Of a stretch of 64,000 nucleotides of DNA, positions 1-8,881 are shown piece by piece; positions within the stretch are counted from its first letter, which is position 1; each line of letters starts with the position of its first letter. The notes under the pieces were generated by a model. That model made no database searches, was not told where the DNA came from, and saw only the letters and a program-made list of their open reading frames with translations. The stretch spans positions 186,001 to 250,000 of the forward strand of contig QOCQ01000002.1 in NCBI GenBank assembly GCA_003574685.1, written 5' to 3'. Both the position numbers and the translations under genes were made by a program. The DNA is from Rhodospirillaceae bacterium SYSU D60007 (GTDB lineage: Bacteria > Pseudomonadota > Alphaproteobacteria > Reyranellales > Reyranellaceae).

Positions 1-1044
1 CATGATCCCGGCCGGGCCCATCAGCTCCATGCCAAATGCACCAAGATCCTGCATCTTGGGCGCGGCCACGATCTTGGCGATCGAGGATTCCGGCCCCGGC
101 GTCTGACCCTTGGACAGCGAGGTCAGCGTACGGAACTTGGTGTATTTCAGGCCCTGCGACTGCACGTACCACTCGGCGATCTTGCTGCGCACGCTGGCAT
201 TGCGGATCGCCGGGCCGTCCTCCAGCTCGGTATCGCGCGCCAGCTCCAGCAGCTCGTCGACGTCCAGCCCGCCGGCCGGCGTGCCCACCGCCAGCCGCTC
301 ATTCATCAGCGTGGTGAGCGCTACCTTCCAGCCGTCGCCGACCTTGCCCAGCCGCTGGCTGTCGGGCACGCGCACGTTGGTGAAGAACACCTCGTTGAAG
401 TTGGCGCCGCCGGAGATCTGTTTGATCGGCCGCACCTCGACGCCCGGCGCTTTCATGCTGAGAAAGAACATGGTGAGGCCCTGGTGCTTGGGCACATCAG
501 GGTCGGTGCGGGTGATGATGATGCCGTAGTCGCTGTAATGCGCGCCCGAGGTCCAGACCTTCTGGCCGTTGATCACCCAGTCATCGCCATCGCGCTCGGC
601 GCGCGTGCGGATGCCGGCGACGTCGGAGCCGGCCGCCGGCTCGGAGAAGAGCTGGCACCAGATCTCCTCGCCATGCAGCGCCGGTTTGACGTAGCGCTGC
701 AAGTGGTCGGGCGTGGCGTAGGCCATCATGGTGGGAATGCACATGCCCAGCCCGATGTCGAAAAAGCCCAGCGGCACCAGGTAGTTCGACTCCTCCTGGC
801 TGTAGATCACCTGCTGGATCGGCGTGCCGCCCAGCCCGCCATATTCTTTCGGCCAGGTGATGCGGGCGTAGCCGGCTTCGGCCTTCTTCGCCTGCCAGGC
901 TTTGGCGCGCTTCAGCAGCTCCACATCATCGACGCGGGCGCGGATGCTGGTCTTGTCGTCGCTCTTGCGCGCGGCGTTGGCATCGAGCCAGCTCCGCACC
1001 TGCTGACGGAAGGCGGCTTCCTCGGGGGTGTCGTTGAAATCCAT
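1..1044 (-). CDS. Acyl-CoA dehydrogenase, C-terminus cut by window edge
   Basis: FAD-dependent acyl-CoA dehydrogenase that would introduce an alpha,beta double bond into an acyl-CoA. The frame runs from an ATG at 1044 (AAGGAG-type ribosome site just upstream) to base 1 without a stop, giving 348 residues; the family is usually 380-400, so about 40 C-terminal residues are missing. Recognisable segments are WPKEYGGLGGTP near the N-terminus, CQLFSEPAAGSDVAG and DDWVINGQKVWTSGAHYSDY (flavin and substrate region of the middle beta domain), and the C-terminal helical domain ending MELMGPAGIM. It lies 12 bp downstream of a second, dissimilar acyl-CoA dehydrogenase, an arrangement typical of heteromeric ACAD pairs. 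Substrate unknown. Confidence 0.9.
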   Translation of the reverse strand, partial: MDFNDTPEEAAFRQQVRSWLDANAARKSDDKTSIRARVDDVELLKRAKAWQAKKAEAGYARITWPKEYGGLGGTPIQQVIYSQEESNYLVPLGFFDIGLGMCIPTMMAYATPDHLQRYVKPALHGEEIWCQLFSEPAAGSDVAGIRTRAERDGDDWVINGQKVWTSGAHYSDYGIIITRTDPDVPKHQGLTMFFLSMKAPGVEVRPIKQISGGANFNEVFFTNVRVPDSQRLGKVGDGWKVALTTLMNERLAVGTPAGGLDVDELLELARDTELEDGPAIRNASVRSKIAEWYVQSQGLKYTKFRTLTSLSKGQTPGPESSIAKIVAAPKMQDLGAFGMELMGPAGIM

Positions 1045-1056
1045 GATGCTTTCTCC

Positions 1057-2181
1057 TTACGCCGCGTTCTTGCGTTCCAGCCGCGTCACCAGCTTGTCTT
1101 TCCACGCGGTCGGGCCGCCGATGGCCAGCGCCAGCAGCCGCGAGCGGCGATAGTGGAATTGCGTGTCGGCCTCCCAGGTGAAGCCAATGCCGCCATGCGT
1201 CTGGATGTTCTCTTTCGCGGCGAAATCGTAGGCGTCGGTCGCGGCAACGCGGGCCGCCGCTGCAGCGATGGGCAGGTCCGCGCCATTCTCGGCATACATC
1301 ATCGCGCCGTAATAGGCGTTGGAGCGCGCCAGCTCGGTCTTCACATAGACATCCGCCAGCTTGTGCTTGATGGCCTGGTACGAGCCGATGACCCGGCCGA
1401 ACGCCTGGCGCTGCAGCGCATAGTCGCGCCCCATCCACATCGCGGCTTCAGCGCCGCCGATCTGCTCGAAGGCGAACAGCACCGCCGCGCCATCGTAGAG
1501 TTCGTTCAGAAGCTGCCAGCCCTTGCCCTTGCCGCCCAGCAGCTCGGCGGGCGCATTGCTGAAATCGAGCCGGGCGTGCTTGCGCGCGGGATCGACGGTG
1601 GCCACACGGGTGCGGCTCACGCCTTCGGCCGAGAGATCGACCAGCGCCAGCGACAGCGCGCGCTGACCCGAGCCGCCGGTGTTCACCACAACGACCGCAA
1701 CATGCGCCGCCTCTCCGTCCGCCACCGGCAGCTTGCTGCCCGTGAGGCGGCCATCGGTGAGCGCTGCACGCACCGTGCGCGGCGATGGCGGTTGCGGGCC
1801 CTCTGCGGTGGCCAGCGTGCCGATCGCTTCCCCGCGCGCCAGCTTCGGCAGCCAGGCCTTCTTCTGCGCCTCGCTGCCCCAGCGCCGGATCGCCTCGCTG
1901 GCGAGATAGACCGACGAGGAGAACGGCACCGGCGCGCAGGCGCGGCCCAGCTCCTCGGCGATCACGCACAGCTCCAGCGGGCCCAGTCCCAGCCCGCCAT
2001 AGGCTTCGGGAATCGCCGTGCCCATCAGACCCATATCGGCCAGGCCCTGCCACACCTCGGCCGCGTGCGTCTCCTCGCCGTCCAGCACGCGGCGCACCAC
2101 CTTCATCGGACACTTGTCGGCCAGGAACTTGCGCACCTGCTCTTTCAGCATCTTCTGGTCGTCGGAAAAATCGAAGTTCAT
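1057..2181 (-). CDS. Acyl-CoA dehydrogenase family protein
   Basis: A 374-residue acyl-CoA dehydrogenase and first gene of a two-gene operon with the dehydrogenase at 1-1044. I chose the ATG at 2181 (MNFDFSDDQ, the usual family N-terminus) over a longer frame whose extra 37 residues look unlike protein. The segment AIPEAYGGLGLGPLELCVIAEELG is family-typical, and the C-terminal THGGIGFTWE supplies the likely catalytic glutamate position of the subgroup that pairs with a second ACAD subunit. The middle domain is divergent and lacks a clean FSEP-type motif, which suggests that this subunit may depend on its partner. A 158-bp divergent region separates it from the carboxyltransferase at 2340. Substrate unknown. 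Confidence 0.88.
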   Translation of the reverse strand: MNFDFSDDQKMLKEQVRKFLADKCPMKVVRRVLDGEETHAAEVWQGLADMGLMGTAIPEAYGGLGLGPLELCVIAEELGRACAPVPFSSSVYLASEAIRRWGSEAQKKAWLPKLARGEAIGTLATAEGPQPPSPRTVRAALTDGRLTGSKLPVADGEAAHVAVVVVNTGGSGQRALSLALVDLSAEGVSRTRVATVDPARKHARLDFSNAPAELLGGKGKGWQLLNELYDGAAVLFAFEQIGGAEAAMWMGRDYALQRQAFGRVIGSYQAIKHKLADVYVKTELARSNAYYGAMMYAENGADLPIAAAAARVAATDAYDFAAKENIQTHGGIGFTWEADTQFHYRRSRLLALAIGGPTAWKDKLVTRLERKNAA

Positions 2182-2339
2182 GCTTCTGCCCTGCACTGCC
2201 TGTCGATACCTACGATGGCGCAGATGACAGGGCGTGCCTAGCGACTCGCAAGAGCGCTTTCCGTCATGCGGCTGGGCAGCTTGACAGGCCACAGGCGCGT
2301 CCGCTGAATGAACGGCGGTTCATATCCCACGAGCACCGC

Positions 2340-3866
2340 ATGCCCGACCATCATCCCGCCAAGCCGCCGCGCGCTGATCTGGAGGCCCTGCTGCAGGCAC
2401 GCGCGGCACGTCTGGACGCGGCCCGCCCGCAGGCCGTGGCGCAACAGCGCAGGCGCGGACGCTGGACAGCGCGCGAGGCGCTGGGAGCCCTGCTCGATGC
2501 CGATTCCTTCGTCGAGTATGGCGGGCTGGCGCGGCCCGCCGTCGCCGACATGGAAGGCGCCGCCGACGGCGTGGTGATGGGCACGGGCCGCATCGAGGGA
2601 CGGCCGGTCGATCTCGTGGTCTACGATTACACCGTCTATGCCGGCACGCAGAGCGCCATCAATCATGCCAAGACCAGCCGCATGTTCGCGCATGCCGAGA
2701 AGCACCGGCTGCCGGTGGTGTGCTGGCTAGACGGCGGCGGCGCACGGCCGCACGACATGAAGGTGGAAGGCCGCGGCTCGACGCCGACTTTCGTGGTCTT
2801 CGCGCGTCTCTCGGGGCTGGTGCCGACCGTCGGTATCCTGCCGGGCCGCGCCTTCGCCGGACACGCAAACCTCGCCGGCATGTGCGACGTTCTGATCGCC
2901 ACCAAGGACTCGTCGATGGGCATGGCGGGCCCGCCGCTGGTCGAAGCCGCGCTGGGCGTGAAGCTGACGCCGGAGGAGATCGGCCCGGCGTCGGTGCATG
3001 CGGAGTCGGGCGTGATCGACGTGCTGGTCGAGGACGAAGCCGAGGCGATCGCGGCGGCGAAAAAGTATCTCGGCTATTTCAACGGCCCCGGCCCGGCGGG
3101 CACAGCGCCCGATACGCGGCTGCTGCGCGAGGTGGTGCCGGACAACCCCCGGCGCGCCTACAACGTGCGCAAGGCGATCGAGCTGATCGCCGATGTCGGC
3201 AGCGTGCTGGAGCTGAAGCCCGCCTTCGGCCGCGCGATCGTGACGTCGCTGATCCGCATCGGCGGGCGGCCGGTGGGCGTCGTCGCCAACCAGCCGATGT
3301 TCCTCGCCGGTGCCATCGACAGCCCGGCCTCGGAGAAGGCGGCGCGCTTCATCCAGATCTGCGATGCCTTCGACATTCCGATGCTGCTGCTGTGCGACAC
3401 GCCCGGCCTGATGGTGGGACCTGACGTCGAGAAGACGGGGCTGGTGCGGCGCAGCGCGCGGGTGCTGACGGCGCTGGCCAACGCCACCGTGCCGGTCATG
3501 ACGGTGGTGCTGCGCAAGGCGTATGGTCTTGGCTATTACATCATGGGATCGCAGCCGCTGGAGCCCGCGATCCTGCTGGCGTGGCCCACCGCGGCGTTCG
3601 GCGGCATGGGGCTGGAGGGCGCCGTCAACATCATCTATCGCCGCGAGCTCGATGCGGTGGCGGATCCCGAGGAGCGCGCGGCCCTGCACCGGCGGCTGAC
3701 GGACGAGCTGAAGCAGCGCAACACGGCGATCGAGACGGCGGCGCGCTTTCTCTACGACGACGTGATCGACCCCGCCGACACGCGCGACGTCCTGCTGAAC
3801 ACACTGGCCAGCCTCCCGCCCCCGCCGCCGCGCACGACCCGCAAGAGGATCATAGAGCCGATGTGA
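2340..3866 (+). CDS. Acyl-CoA carboxylase carboxyltransferase subunit
   Basis: A 508-residue member of the biotin-dependent carboxyltransferase family (propionyl/methylcrotonyl/acetyl-CoA carboxylase beta subunits and related decarboxylases), which moves a carboxyl group between carboxybiotin and an acyl-CoA. Two crotonase-fold halves are visible. The N-terminal half has DYTVYAGTQSAINHAKTSRM and the glycine-rich WLDGGGARPHDM and GRAFAGHANLAGMCDV. The C-terminal half has IDSPASEKAARFIQICDAFDIP, LLLCDTPGLMVG and WPTAAFGGMGLEGAVNI. The ATG at 2340 is preferred because upstream sequence in frame is the divergent promoter region. No biotin carboxylase or biotin carrier gene is nearby, so its partner must be elsewhere, or it acts on an unusual substrate. 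Confidence 0.85.
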   Translation: MPDHHPAKPPRADLEALLQARAARLDAARPQAVAQQRRRGRWTAREALGALLDADSFVEYGGLARPAVADMEGAADGVVMGTGRIEGRPVDLVVYDYTVYAGTQSAINHAKTSRMFAHAEKHRLPVVCWLDGGGARPHDMKVEGRGSTPTFVVFARLSGLVPTVGILPGRAFAGHANLAGMCDVLIATKDSSMGMAGPPLVEAALGVKLTPEEIGPASVHAESGVIDVLVEDEAEAIAAAKKYLGYFNGPGPAGTAPDTRLLREVVPDNPRRAYNVRKAIELIADVGSVLELKPAFGRAIVTSLIRIGGRPVGVVANQPMFLAGAIDSPASEKAARFIQICDAFDIPMLLLCDTPGLMVGPDVEKTGLVRRSARVLTALANATVPVMTVVLRKAYGLGYYIMGSQPLEPAILLAWPTAAFGGMGLEGAVNIIYRRELDAVADPEERAALHRRLTDELKQRNTAIETAARFLYDDVIDPADTRDVLLNTLASLPPPPPRTTRKRIIEPM

Positions 3867-3907
3867 GCGCAGAGATGGCGAGGACATTTGCATGCGGCCA
3901 TGAACTA

Positions 3908-4046
3908 CCTTCCCCCGGAGGGGGAAGGTGCCCGAAGGGCGGAAGGGGGATGGTGCAACAGGTTCGGTGTCTCGCCTTTGACACCGTATTTGTTGAGGCA
4001 TCCCCCTTCCGGCGCTGGCGCGCCACCTTCCCCCTCCGGGGGAAGG
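3908..4046. repeat. Two-arm palindromic element, family A, orientation 1
   Basis: A 139-bp intergenic element. Each end is a 21-bp near-palindrome (CCTTCCCCCGG...GGAAGG). Inside the left end is arm a (TGCCCGAAGGGCGG) followed by AAGGGGGAT. Inside the right end is ATCCCCCTT followed by arm b (CCGGCGCTGGCGCGCCA). The spacer ends GTTGAGGC. The same element occurs at 5696-5820, 42883-43007 and 45287-45406, with partial copies at 14238-14258 and 63178-63232. It lies between two genes on the same strand. Confidence 0.9.
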
Positions 4047-4074
4047 AACAAGAAGAGATACCGGAGAGATCGTG

Positions 4075-5694
4075 ATGTCCGGGACGTGGCATGATCCGCG
4101 CATTCCCGCGCCGGAGGATTGCGTGCTGCGGCCGTTGCTGGAGCGGCGCGCGGCCGGGACGCCCGACAAGGTGTTCGTGCGCTACGCCGACGGCACGCAG
4201 TGGACTTATCGCGAGACACTGGCGATCGCGCGGCGCACCGCCGTCGGGCTGCGCGGGCTGGGCGTACAGCAGGGCGAACACGTGCTGTCGTGGCTGCCCA
4301 ACGGCCCCGATGCGATCCGCGTCTGGTTCGGGCTCAACATGCTGGGCGCGGTCTGCGTGCCGATCAACCTCGCTTACAGAGGCCGGCTGCTGGAGCATGT
4401 GGTGGCCAACTCCGATGCGCGCCTGATCGTGGTGCATGCCCAGCTTGTCGGACGGCTGGCCGATATTGACCGCGCGGCCCTGCGTGCCGCCGTCGTGCTG
4501 GGCGGCGATGCAACTGCCGTTGACGGCATGACGCTGCATCCGGCCGGTGTGCTCGCACCAGCCGAAACGGACCTGCCGCCGCCCGACCGGCCGATCGCGC
4601 CATGGGACACCCAAACCATCATCTACACCTCGGGCACGACCGGACCGTCCAAGGGCGTGCTGTCGTCCTACGTGCAGATCCATGCCTCGGCCGAGGCGTC
4701 CTTCCATTACGCCACGGCCGAGGACCGCTGCATGGTGAACCTGCCGCTGTTCCATGTCGGCGGCACCGGGCCGGTTTATGCCATGCTGATCAAGGGCGGC
4801 TCGGTGGCGATCGTCGATGCCTTCGACACCGGCTCTTTCTGGCGCGTGGTGCGTGAAACAGGTACCACCACGGCGGTGCTGCTGGGCGTGATGGCGCCCT
4901 TCCTGATGAAGCAGCCGCCGTCGCCCGATGACCGCGATCACACGCTGCGTACCGCGATCATGGTGGCGCTGAGCGAGGACACGGCGGCGTTCAGCGCGCG
5001 CTTCGGCTGCGACATCTATACCGTGTTCAACATGACCGAGGTTTCGACACCGATCGTGTCGGGGCGCAATCCGCCGGCGATCGGCAGTTGCGGCCGCGCC
5101 CGCGAGGGTGTCGAGTTGCGCATCGTCGACGAGAATGACTGCGAGGTGGCGCCGGGCGAAACGGGCGAGCTGATCGTGCGCACCGACACGCCCTGGGCGA
5201 TGAACCACGGCTACCACAAGAATCCCGAGGCCACGGCGCGCGCCTGGCGCAACGGCTGGTTCCACACTGGCGATGCCTTCCGCGTCGATGCCAATGGCGA
5301 CTATTACTTCGTCGATCGCATGAAGGACGCCATCCGCCGGCGCGGCGAGAATATCTCCTCGTTCGAGGTCGAGGCCGAGGTGTGCGCCCATCCGGCCGTG
5401 CGGGAAGCCGCGGCGGTCGCCGTGGCCAGCGACGTCTCGGAGGACGAGGTGCTGGTGGCGGTATCGCTGGCCGAGGGCGCGACGCTCGATCCGGCCGGGC
5501 TGATCCGCTTCCTGATCCCGCGCATGGCGCATTTCATGGTGCCGCGCTACGTGCGCATCGTGCCCGAGCTGCCCAGAACGCCCACCCAGAAAGTGCAGAA
5601 GCACCTGCTGCGCAGCGAAGGCGTCACCCCCGACACGTTCGACCGCGAAAAAGCCGGCATCCACCTCAAACGCGAAAGGATCGGCTCTTCATAG
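4075..5694 (+). CDS. Adenylate-forming acyl-CoA ligase (AMP-binding)
   Basis: A 539-residue class I adenylate-forming enzyme that should activate a carboxylic acid with ATP and load it onto CoA. The ATP-binding loop YTSGTTGPSKGV begins near residue 184, FNMTEVSTPI forms the adenine-binding region, and the hinge region reads GWFHTGDAFRVDANGDYYFV followed by DRMKDAIRRRGENIS. The C-terminal catalytic lysine lies in PRTPTQKVQKHLL. Overall it resembles carnitine/crotonobetaine-CoA ligases more than long-chain fatty-acid ligases. A GTG at 4072 directly precedes the ATG at 4075; the GGAG upstream fits the ATG better. Substrate unknown; the setting suggests the same catabolic route as the carboxyltransferase upstream. 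Confidence 0.85.
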   Translation: MSGTWHDPRIPAPEDCVLRPLLERRAAGTPDKVFVRYADGTQWTYRETLAIARRTAVGLRGLGVQQGEHVLSWLPNGPDAIRVWFGLNMLGAVCVPINLAYRGRLLEHVVANSDARLIVVHAQLVGRLADIDRAALRAAVVLGGDATAVDGMTLHPAGVLAPAETDLPPPDRPIAPWDTQTIIYTSGTTGPSKGVLSSYVQIHASAEASFHYATAEDRCMVNLPLFHVGGTGPVYAMLIKGGSVAIVDAFDTGSFWRVVRETGTTTAVLLGVMAPFLMKQPPSPDDRDHTLRTAIMVALSEDTAAFSARFGCDIYTVFNMTEVSTPIVSGRNPPAIGSCGRAREGVELRIVDENDCEVAPGETGELIVRTDTPWAMNHGYHKNPEATARAWRNGWFHTGDAFRVDANGDYYFVDRMKDAIRRRGENISSFEVEAEVCAHPAVREAAAVAVASDVSEDEVLVAVSLAEGATLDPAGLIRFLIPRMAHFMVPRYVRIVPELPRTPTQKVQKHLLRSEGVTPDTFDREKAGIHLKRERIGSS

Positions 5695-5695
5695 C

Positions 5696-5820
5696 CCTTC
5701 CCCCGGAGGGGGAAGGTGGCGCGCCAGCGCCGGAAGGGGGATGCCTCCACAAGCACGGCGCCGAGCGGGTTGAGACATCCCCCTTCCGCCCTTCGGGCAC
5801 CTTCCCCCTCCGGGGGAAGG
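5696..5820. repeat. Two-arm palindromic element, family A, orientation 2
   Basis: A 125-bp copy in the opposite orientation to 3908-4046: arm b (TGGCGCGCCAGCGCCGG) is on the left and arm a (CCGCCCTTCGGGCA) on the right, between the two terminal near-palindromes. It starts 2 bp after the ligase stop and ends 8 bp before the stop of the convergent oxidoreductase. It therefore fills the whole convergent gap and could form terminator-like hairpins in both transcripts. Confidence 0.9.
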
Positions 5821-5827
5821 CCATGAG

Positions 5828-7852
5828 CTATTTCTCCCACGCCTGCACGTCGAGGAAGGTGCTTTGGTAGGTGGCGCCTTCGCCGATGTCGGTGTAGCGG
5901 TCGGAGCAGAGCATGTTGACCGTCCCCGACACGGCCTCGGTGTCGGGCCGCTGGCCGGGTACCAACACCACGCCGGGCTGCACTTCATCGCGCACGCGCA
6001 CCACCAGGCCGACCTCGGCGCGATCGTTGAACAGCCGCACCTTCTGGCCATCTGCCAGCCCGCGGGCGCGCGCATCATCGGGATGCAGCACGCAGAAGGG
6101 TTCGCCTTCGCGCTTGCGCAGGAACGAGACGCCCGAGAACGCCGTGTGGCTCTGGAAATAGCCGGGCGCCGTCAGCAGCCGCAGTGGCCAGCGGCCCGCC
6201 TCGCGCTGCTCCTCGGGATCGGGCTGCCAATCCGGCATGGGCGGCGCACCCTGCTGCGCCAACACCTCCGAATAGAACTCCAGCTTGCCCGAAGGCGTGC
6301 GGAACCGCTGCCCGCCTTTCGGCGCGATATTCACCGGGCCCGCTTCGGGCAGGCGTTTCGGATCGACGCTGGCCGCGGGCCCGCGCGCACCCCTGAACAT
6401 CGCCTCCAGGATTTCCGGCTGGGACTGGCTGAACACCGGGTCGTTCAATCCCAACCTCTGCGCCAGCGCCTGCGCCAGCTTCAGGTTGGACCAGGCCTCG
6501 CCCTGCGGTTCGACGGCGCGATGGCCGTACTGCATGTAGTACGCACCATAGGCGCGGTAGAAATCCTCGGTCTCCAGATAGGTCGCCGCCGGCAGCACGA
6601 TGTCGGCGTAGCGCGCCGTGATTGACATGAAGGGGTCGTGCACGACCGTAAAGAGGTCGTCGCGCATCAGGCCCCGGCGCACCTTGCCGGCCTCGGGGCA
6701 GGTCACGGCGGGGTTGTTGGCGGAAATGAAGATGGCACGCAGCGGTGGGTCCTTCATGGTCAGCAGCGCTTCGCCCAGCCTGAGGTGATTCACCAGCCGG
6801 GTGCTGGCCGGACCGGAGGGCTTGCGCACCACGTTGTAGTCGATGTCGCAACCCGCAGCGGTCATCAGCATCGCCCCGCCGCCCTGCCTGCCATAGGCGC
6901 CCGTGACACCGGGCAGCAGCGCCACCGCGCGCAGCGCCTGCCCACCATGCGCGAGACGCGTCATGCCTTCGCCCAGCCGGATGAAGGGCGCTTTCGCGCG
7001 ACCATAGAGTCCCGCCAGCCGCTCGACGTCGGCCACGTCCAGCCCGGTGATCTCCGCCACGCGCGTGGGCGCAAAGCGCGGCAGCACGTCGCGCTCCAGC
7101 CGGTCGAAGCCGACGGTATGGCTCGCGATGTAGTCGCGGTCGCACAGCCCGTCGCGAACGAGGATGTGCATGATTCCCAGCGCCAGCGCCGCGTCGGTGC
7201 CGATGCGCACCGGCAGGTGCCAGTCGGCCTGCCGTGCCGTGCGGCTGCGGCGCGGATCGATGACCACCAGCGGCACCCCGCGCTTGCGTACCGTCTCGAG
7301 CTTGGCCCAGAAATGCACGTTGGTCGCCATCAGATCGGCGCCCCACGAAATCACGAGATCCGAATCGACCACCGACTCGGGATCAGCGCCGCCGGTCGGA
7401 CCCACCGTGGCGTTCCATGCCTCCTCGCAGCACGTATCGCACACGGTGCCGGCCTGAAGCCGGCTGGTGCCCAGCGCGTGGAACAGGCCATTGACCAGGC
7501 CGCGGTTCATCAGCCCCTGGTGGGCGCTATAGGCGTAACCGAGGATCGCGAGCGGCCCCGACCCGGCGATGATCGCCCGCCAGCGGTCCACGATCTCGTC
7601 CAGCGCTTCATCCCAGGTGATCGGTGCGAACTTCGCCTCGCCCTTGGCGCCGGTGCGGCGCATTGGCGTGCGGATGCGCTCCGGCGAGTGGACGAGCTCG
7701 CCGTCGCGGTTCACCTTGGAGCAGGCGAAGCCCGCCGTGAACGGCTGGTCGGGATCGCCGCTGATGCGCATGATCCGGCCATTCTCGACCTTCACCAGCA
7801 GCGAGCACATGTCGGGACAATCGTGCGCGCACACGGTCCGGATCGTCGGCAC
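5828..7852 (-). CDS. Molybdopterin-dependent oxidoreductase (DMSO reductase family)
   Basis: A 674-residue catalytic subunit of the formate dehydrogenase/DMSO reductase superfamily, binding bis-MGD and one [4Fe-4S] cluster. The N-terminal cluster ligands are visible as C8, C12, C16 and C44. The region around residues 136-144 has C138, C141 and C142, near the molybdenum ligand position of this superfamily. TWDEALDEIVDRW, the ISWGADLMATNVHFW segment and the C-terminal molydopterin dinucleotide-binding domain (from about residue 555, with LLTAPGYFQSHTAFS) follow. The start is GTG at 7852, set by GGAGGA five bases upstream. There is no twin-arginine leader, so it should be cytoplasmic, and no electron-transfer subunit is adjacent. 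Substrate unknown. Confidence 0.87.
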   Translation of the reverse strand: MPTIRTVCAHDCPDMCSLLVKVENGRIMRISGDPDQPFTAGFACSKVNRDGELVHSPERIRTPMRRTGAKGEAKFAPITWDEALDEIVDRWRAIIAGSGPLAILGYAYSAHQGLMNRGLVNGLFHALGTSRLQAGTVCDTCCEEAWNATVGPTGGADPESVVDSDLVISWGADLMATNVHFWAKLETVRKRGVPLVVIDPRRSRTARQADWHLPVRIGTDAALALGIMHILVRDGLCDRDYIASHTVGFDRLERDVLPRFAPTRVAEITGLDVADVERLAGLYGRAKAPFIRLGEGMTRLAHGGQALRAVALLPGVTGAYGRQGGGAMLMTAAGCDIDYNVVRKPSGPASTRLVNHLRLGEALLTMKDPPLRAIFISANNPAVTCPEAGKVRRGLMRDDLFTVVHDPFMSITARYADIVLPAATYLETEDFYRAYGAYYMQYGHRAVEPQGEAWSNLKLAQALAQRLGLNDPVFSQSQPEILEAMFRGARGPAASVDPKRLPEAGPVNIAPKGGQRFRTPSGKLEFYSEVLAQQGAPPMPDWQPDPEEQREAGRWPLRLLTAPGYFQSHTAFSGVSFLRKREGEPFCVLHPDDARARGLADGQKVRLFNDRAEVGLVVRVRDEVQPGVVLVPGQRPDTEAVSGTVNMLCSDRYTDIGEGATYQSTFLDVQAWEK

Positions 7853-8031
7853 GGGCTTCCTCCACTATCGACAAGGGCTCTGATGCCAGACCGGATTGGT
7901 CTGGCGCAAGGGCCAATACGGGCAGCGGCGGCAGACCAATTTGCGGGCGGCGAACCTTGCCTCGGCGGTATCGGGCCTTATTGTGGCCGGACCTCCCGGG
8001 CGACGGTGCCCGCACAGCCACGGAGGCCGCC

Positions 8032-8877
8032 ATGGCCCAGCACCTGACCGGCGTCGATCACTGCGTGATCCTGGTCCGCAATCTCGATGGCGCCGCCGAC
8101 CGATACCGGCGCCTGGGGTTTACGCTCTCGCCGCGCGGCTATCACAGCGCCCATATGGGCAGCGCCAACCACACCATCATGCTGCAGCACGACTATTTCG
8201 AGCTGCTGGGCATCATCAGTCCCACGGAGCACAATCAGCGCTGGCGCGATGAGATCGAACGCGGCCAGGGCCTCTCCGCTGTTGCCCTGCAGACCGATGA
8301 TGCAGACAAGGCCTGCGCCGAAGTCAGGGCCATGGGCATTGCGGCAAGCGACGTGGTGGCCTTCTCGCGGCCGGTCGACCTGCCAGGCGGCGGCAAGGCG
8401 GAAGCGGCGTTCCGCGTCACCAACCTGCCGCAGGACCTGCTGCCGGGCATGCACCTCTTCGTCTGCGGCCATCTCACACGCGAGGCGGTGTGGCTGCCCG
8501 AGCTGATGACTCACGCCAACGGCGCACAGGCCCTGGCGTCCGTGATCGTGGCCTGCGCCGAGCCGGAAGCCATGGCGGCACGCTGGGCGCAGCTCTTCGG
8601 CCGCGATGCCATCGAGCTGGTGCATGGCGGCGCCAGGGTCAGGACCGGCACCGCCGATGTGGAGCTGCTGGCGCCGGCGTCGCTGGGCGCGCGCTATCCC
8701 GGGCTACCGATCGACACCGGCCATGACCGGCTGATCGGGCTTGCCATCCGCGTCGCCGGCCTCGGCAAGGCACGCGCGGCCCTCACCCACGGCAATGTAC
8801 CCTGGCGGGAGATCGAGGGCCGCACGGTGGTGGGCCCGGCCGACGCCTGCGGCGCGCTGCTCGAATTCGTCGCCTGA
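8032..8877 (+). CDS. VOC family protein (glyoxalase-like domain)
   Basis: A 281-residue protein of the vicinal oxygen chelate superfamily, close in layout to the glyoxalase_3 group. The N-terminal module begins TGVDHCVILVRNLDGAADRYRRLGF, giving a first metal-ligand histidine at residue 9, and YFELLGI supplies the matching glutamate. A second, weaker module starts near residue 165 (ALASVIVACAEPEAMAARWAQLFG). The ATG at 8032 is chosen because GGAGG lies eight bases upstream; a longer frame from 7957 lacks such a site. It could be a dioxygenase, isomerase or lyase acting on a small organic molecule. It sits in the catabolic region, and no reaction can be assigned. Confidence 0.75.
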   Translation: MAQHLTGVDHCVILVRNLDGAADRYRRLGFTLSPRGYHSAHMGSANHTIMLQHDYFELLGIISPTEHNQRWRDEIERGQGLSAVALQTDDADKACAEVRAMGIAASDVVAFSRPVDLPGGGKAEAAFRVTNLPQDLLPGMHLFVCGHLTREAVWLPELMTHANGAQALASVIVACAEPEAMAARWAQLFGRDAIELVHGGARVRTGTADVELLAPASLGARYPGLPIDTGHDRLIGLAIRVAGLGKARAALTHGNVPWREIEGRTVVGPADACGALLEFVA

Positions 8878-8881
8878 AGCG

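Noticed and set aside
484-2241. Long plus-strand frame of 585 residues across the dehydrogenase pair
   Set aside because: It is the shadow of the two minus-strand dehydrogenase genes in GC-rich DNA; the protein is low-complexity and shows no domain.
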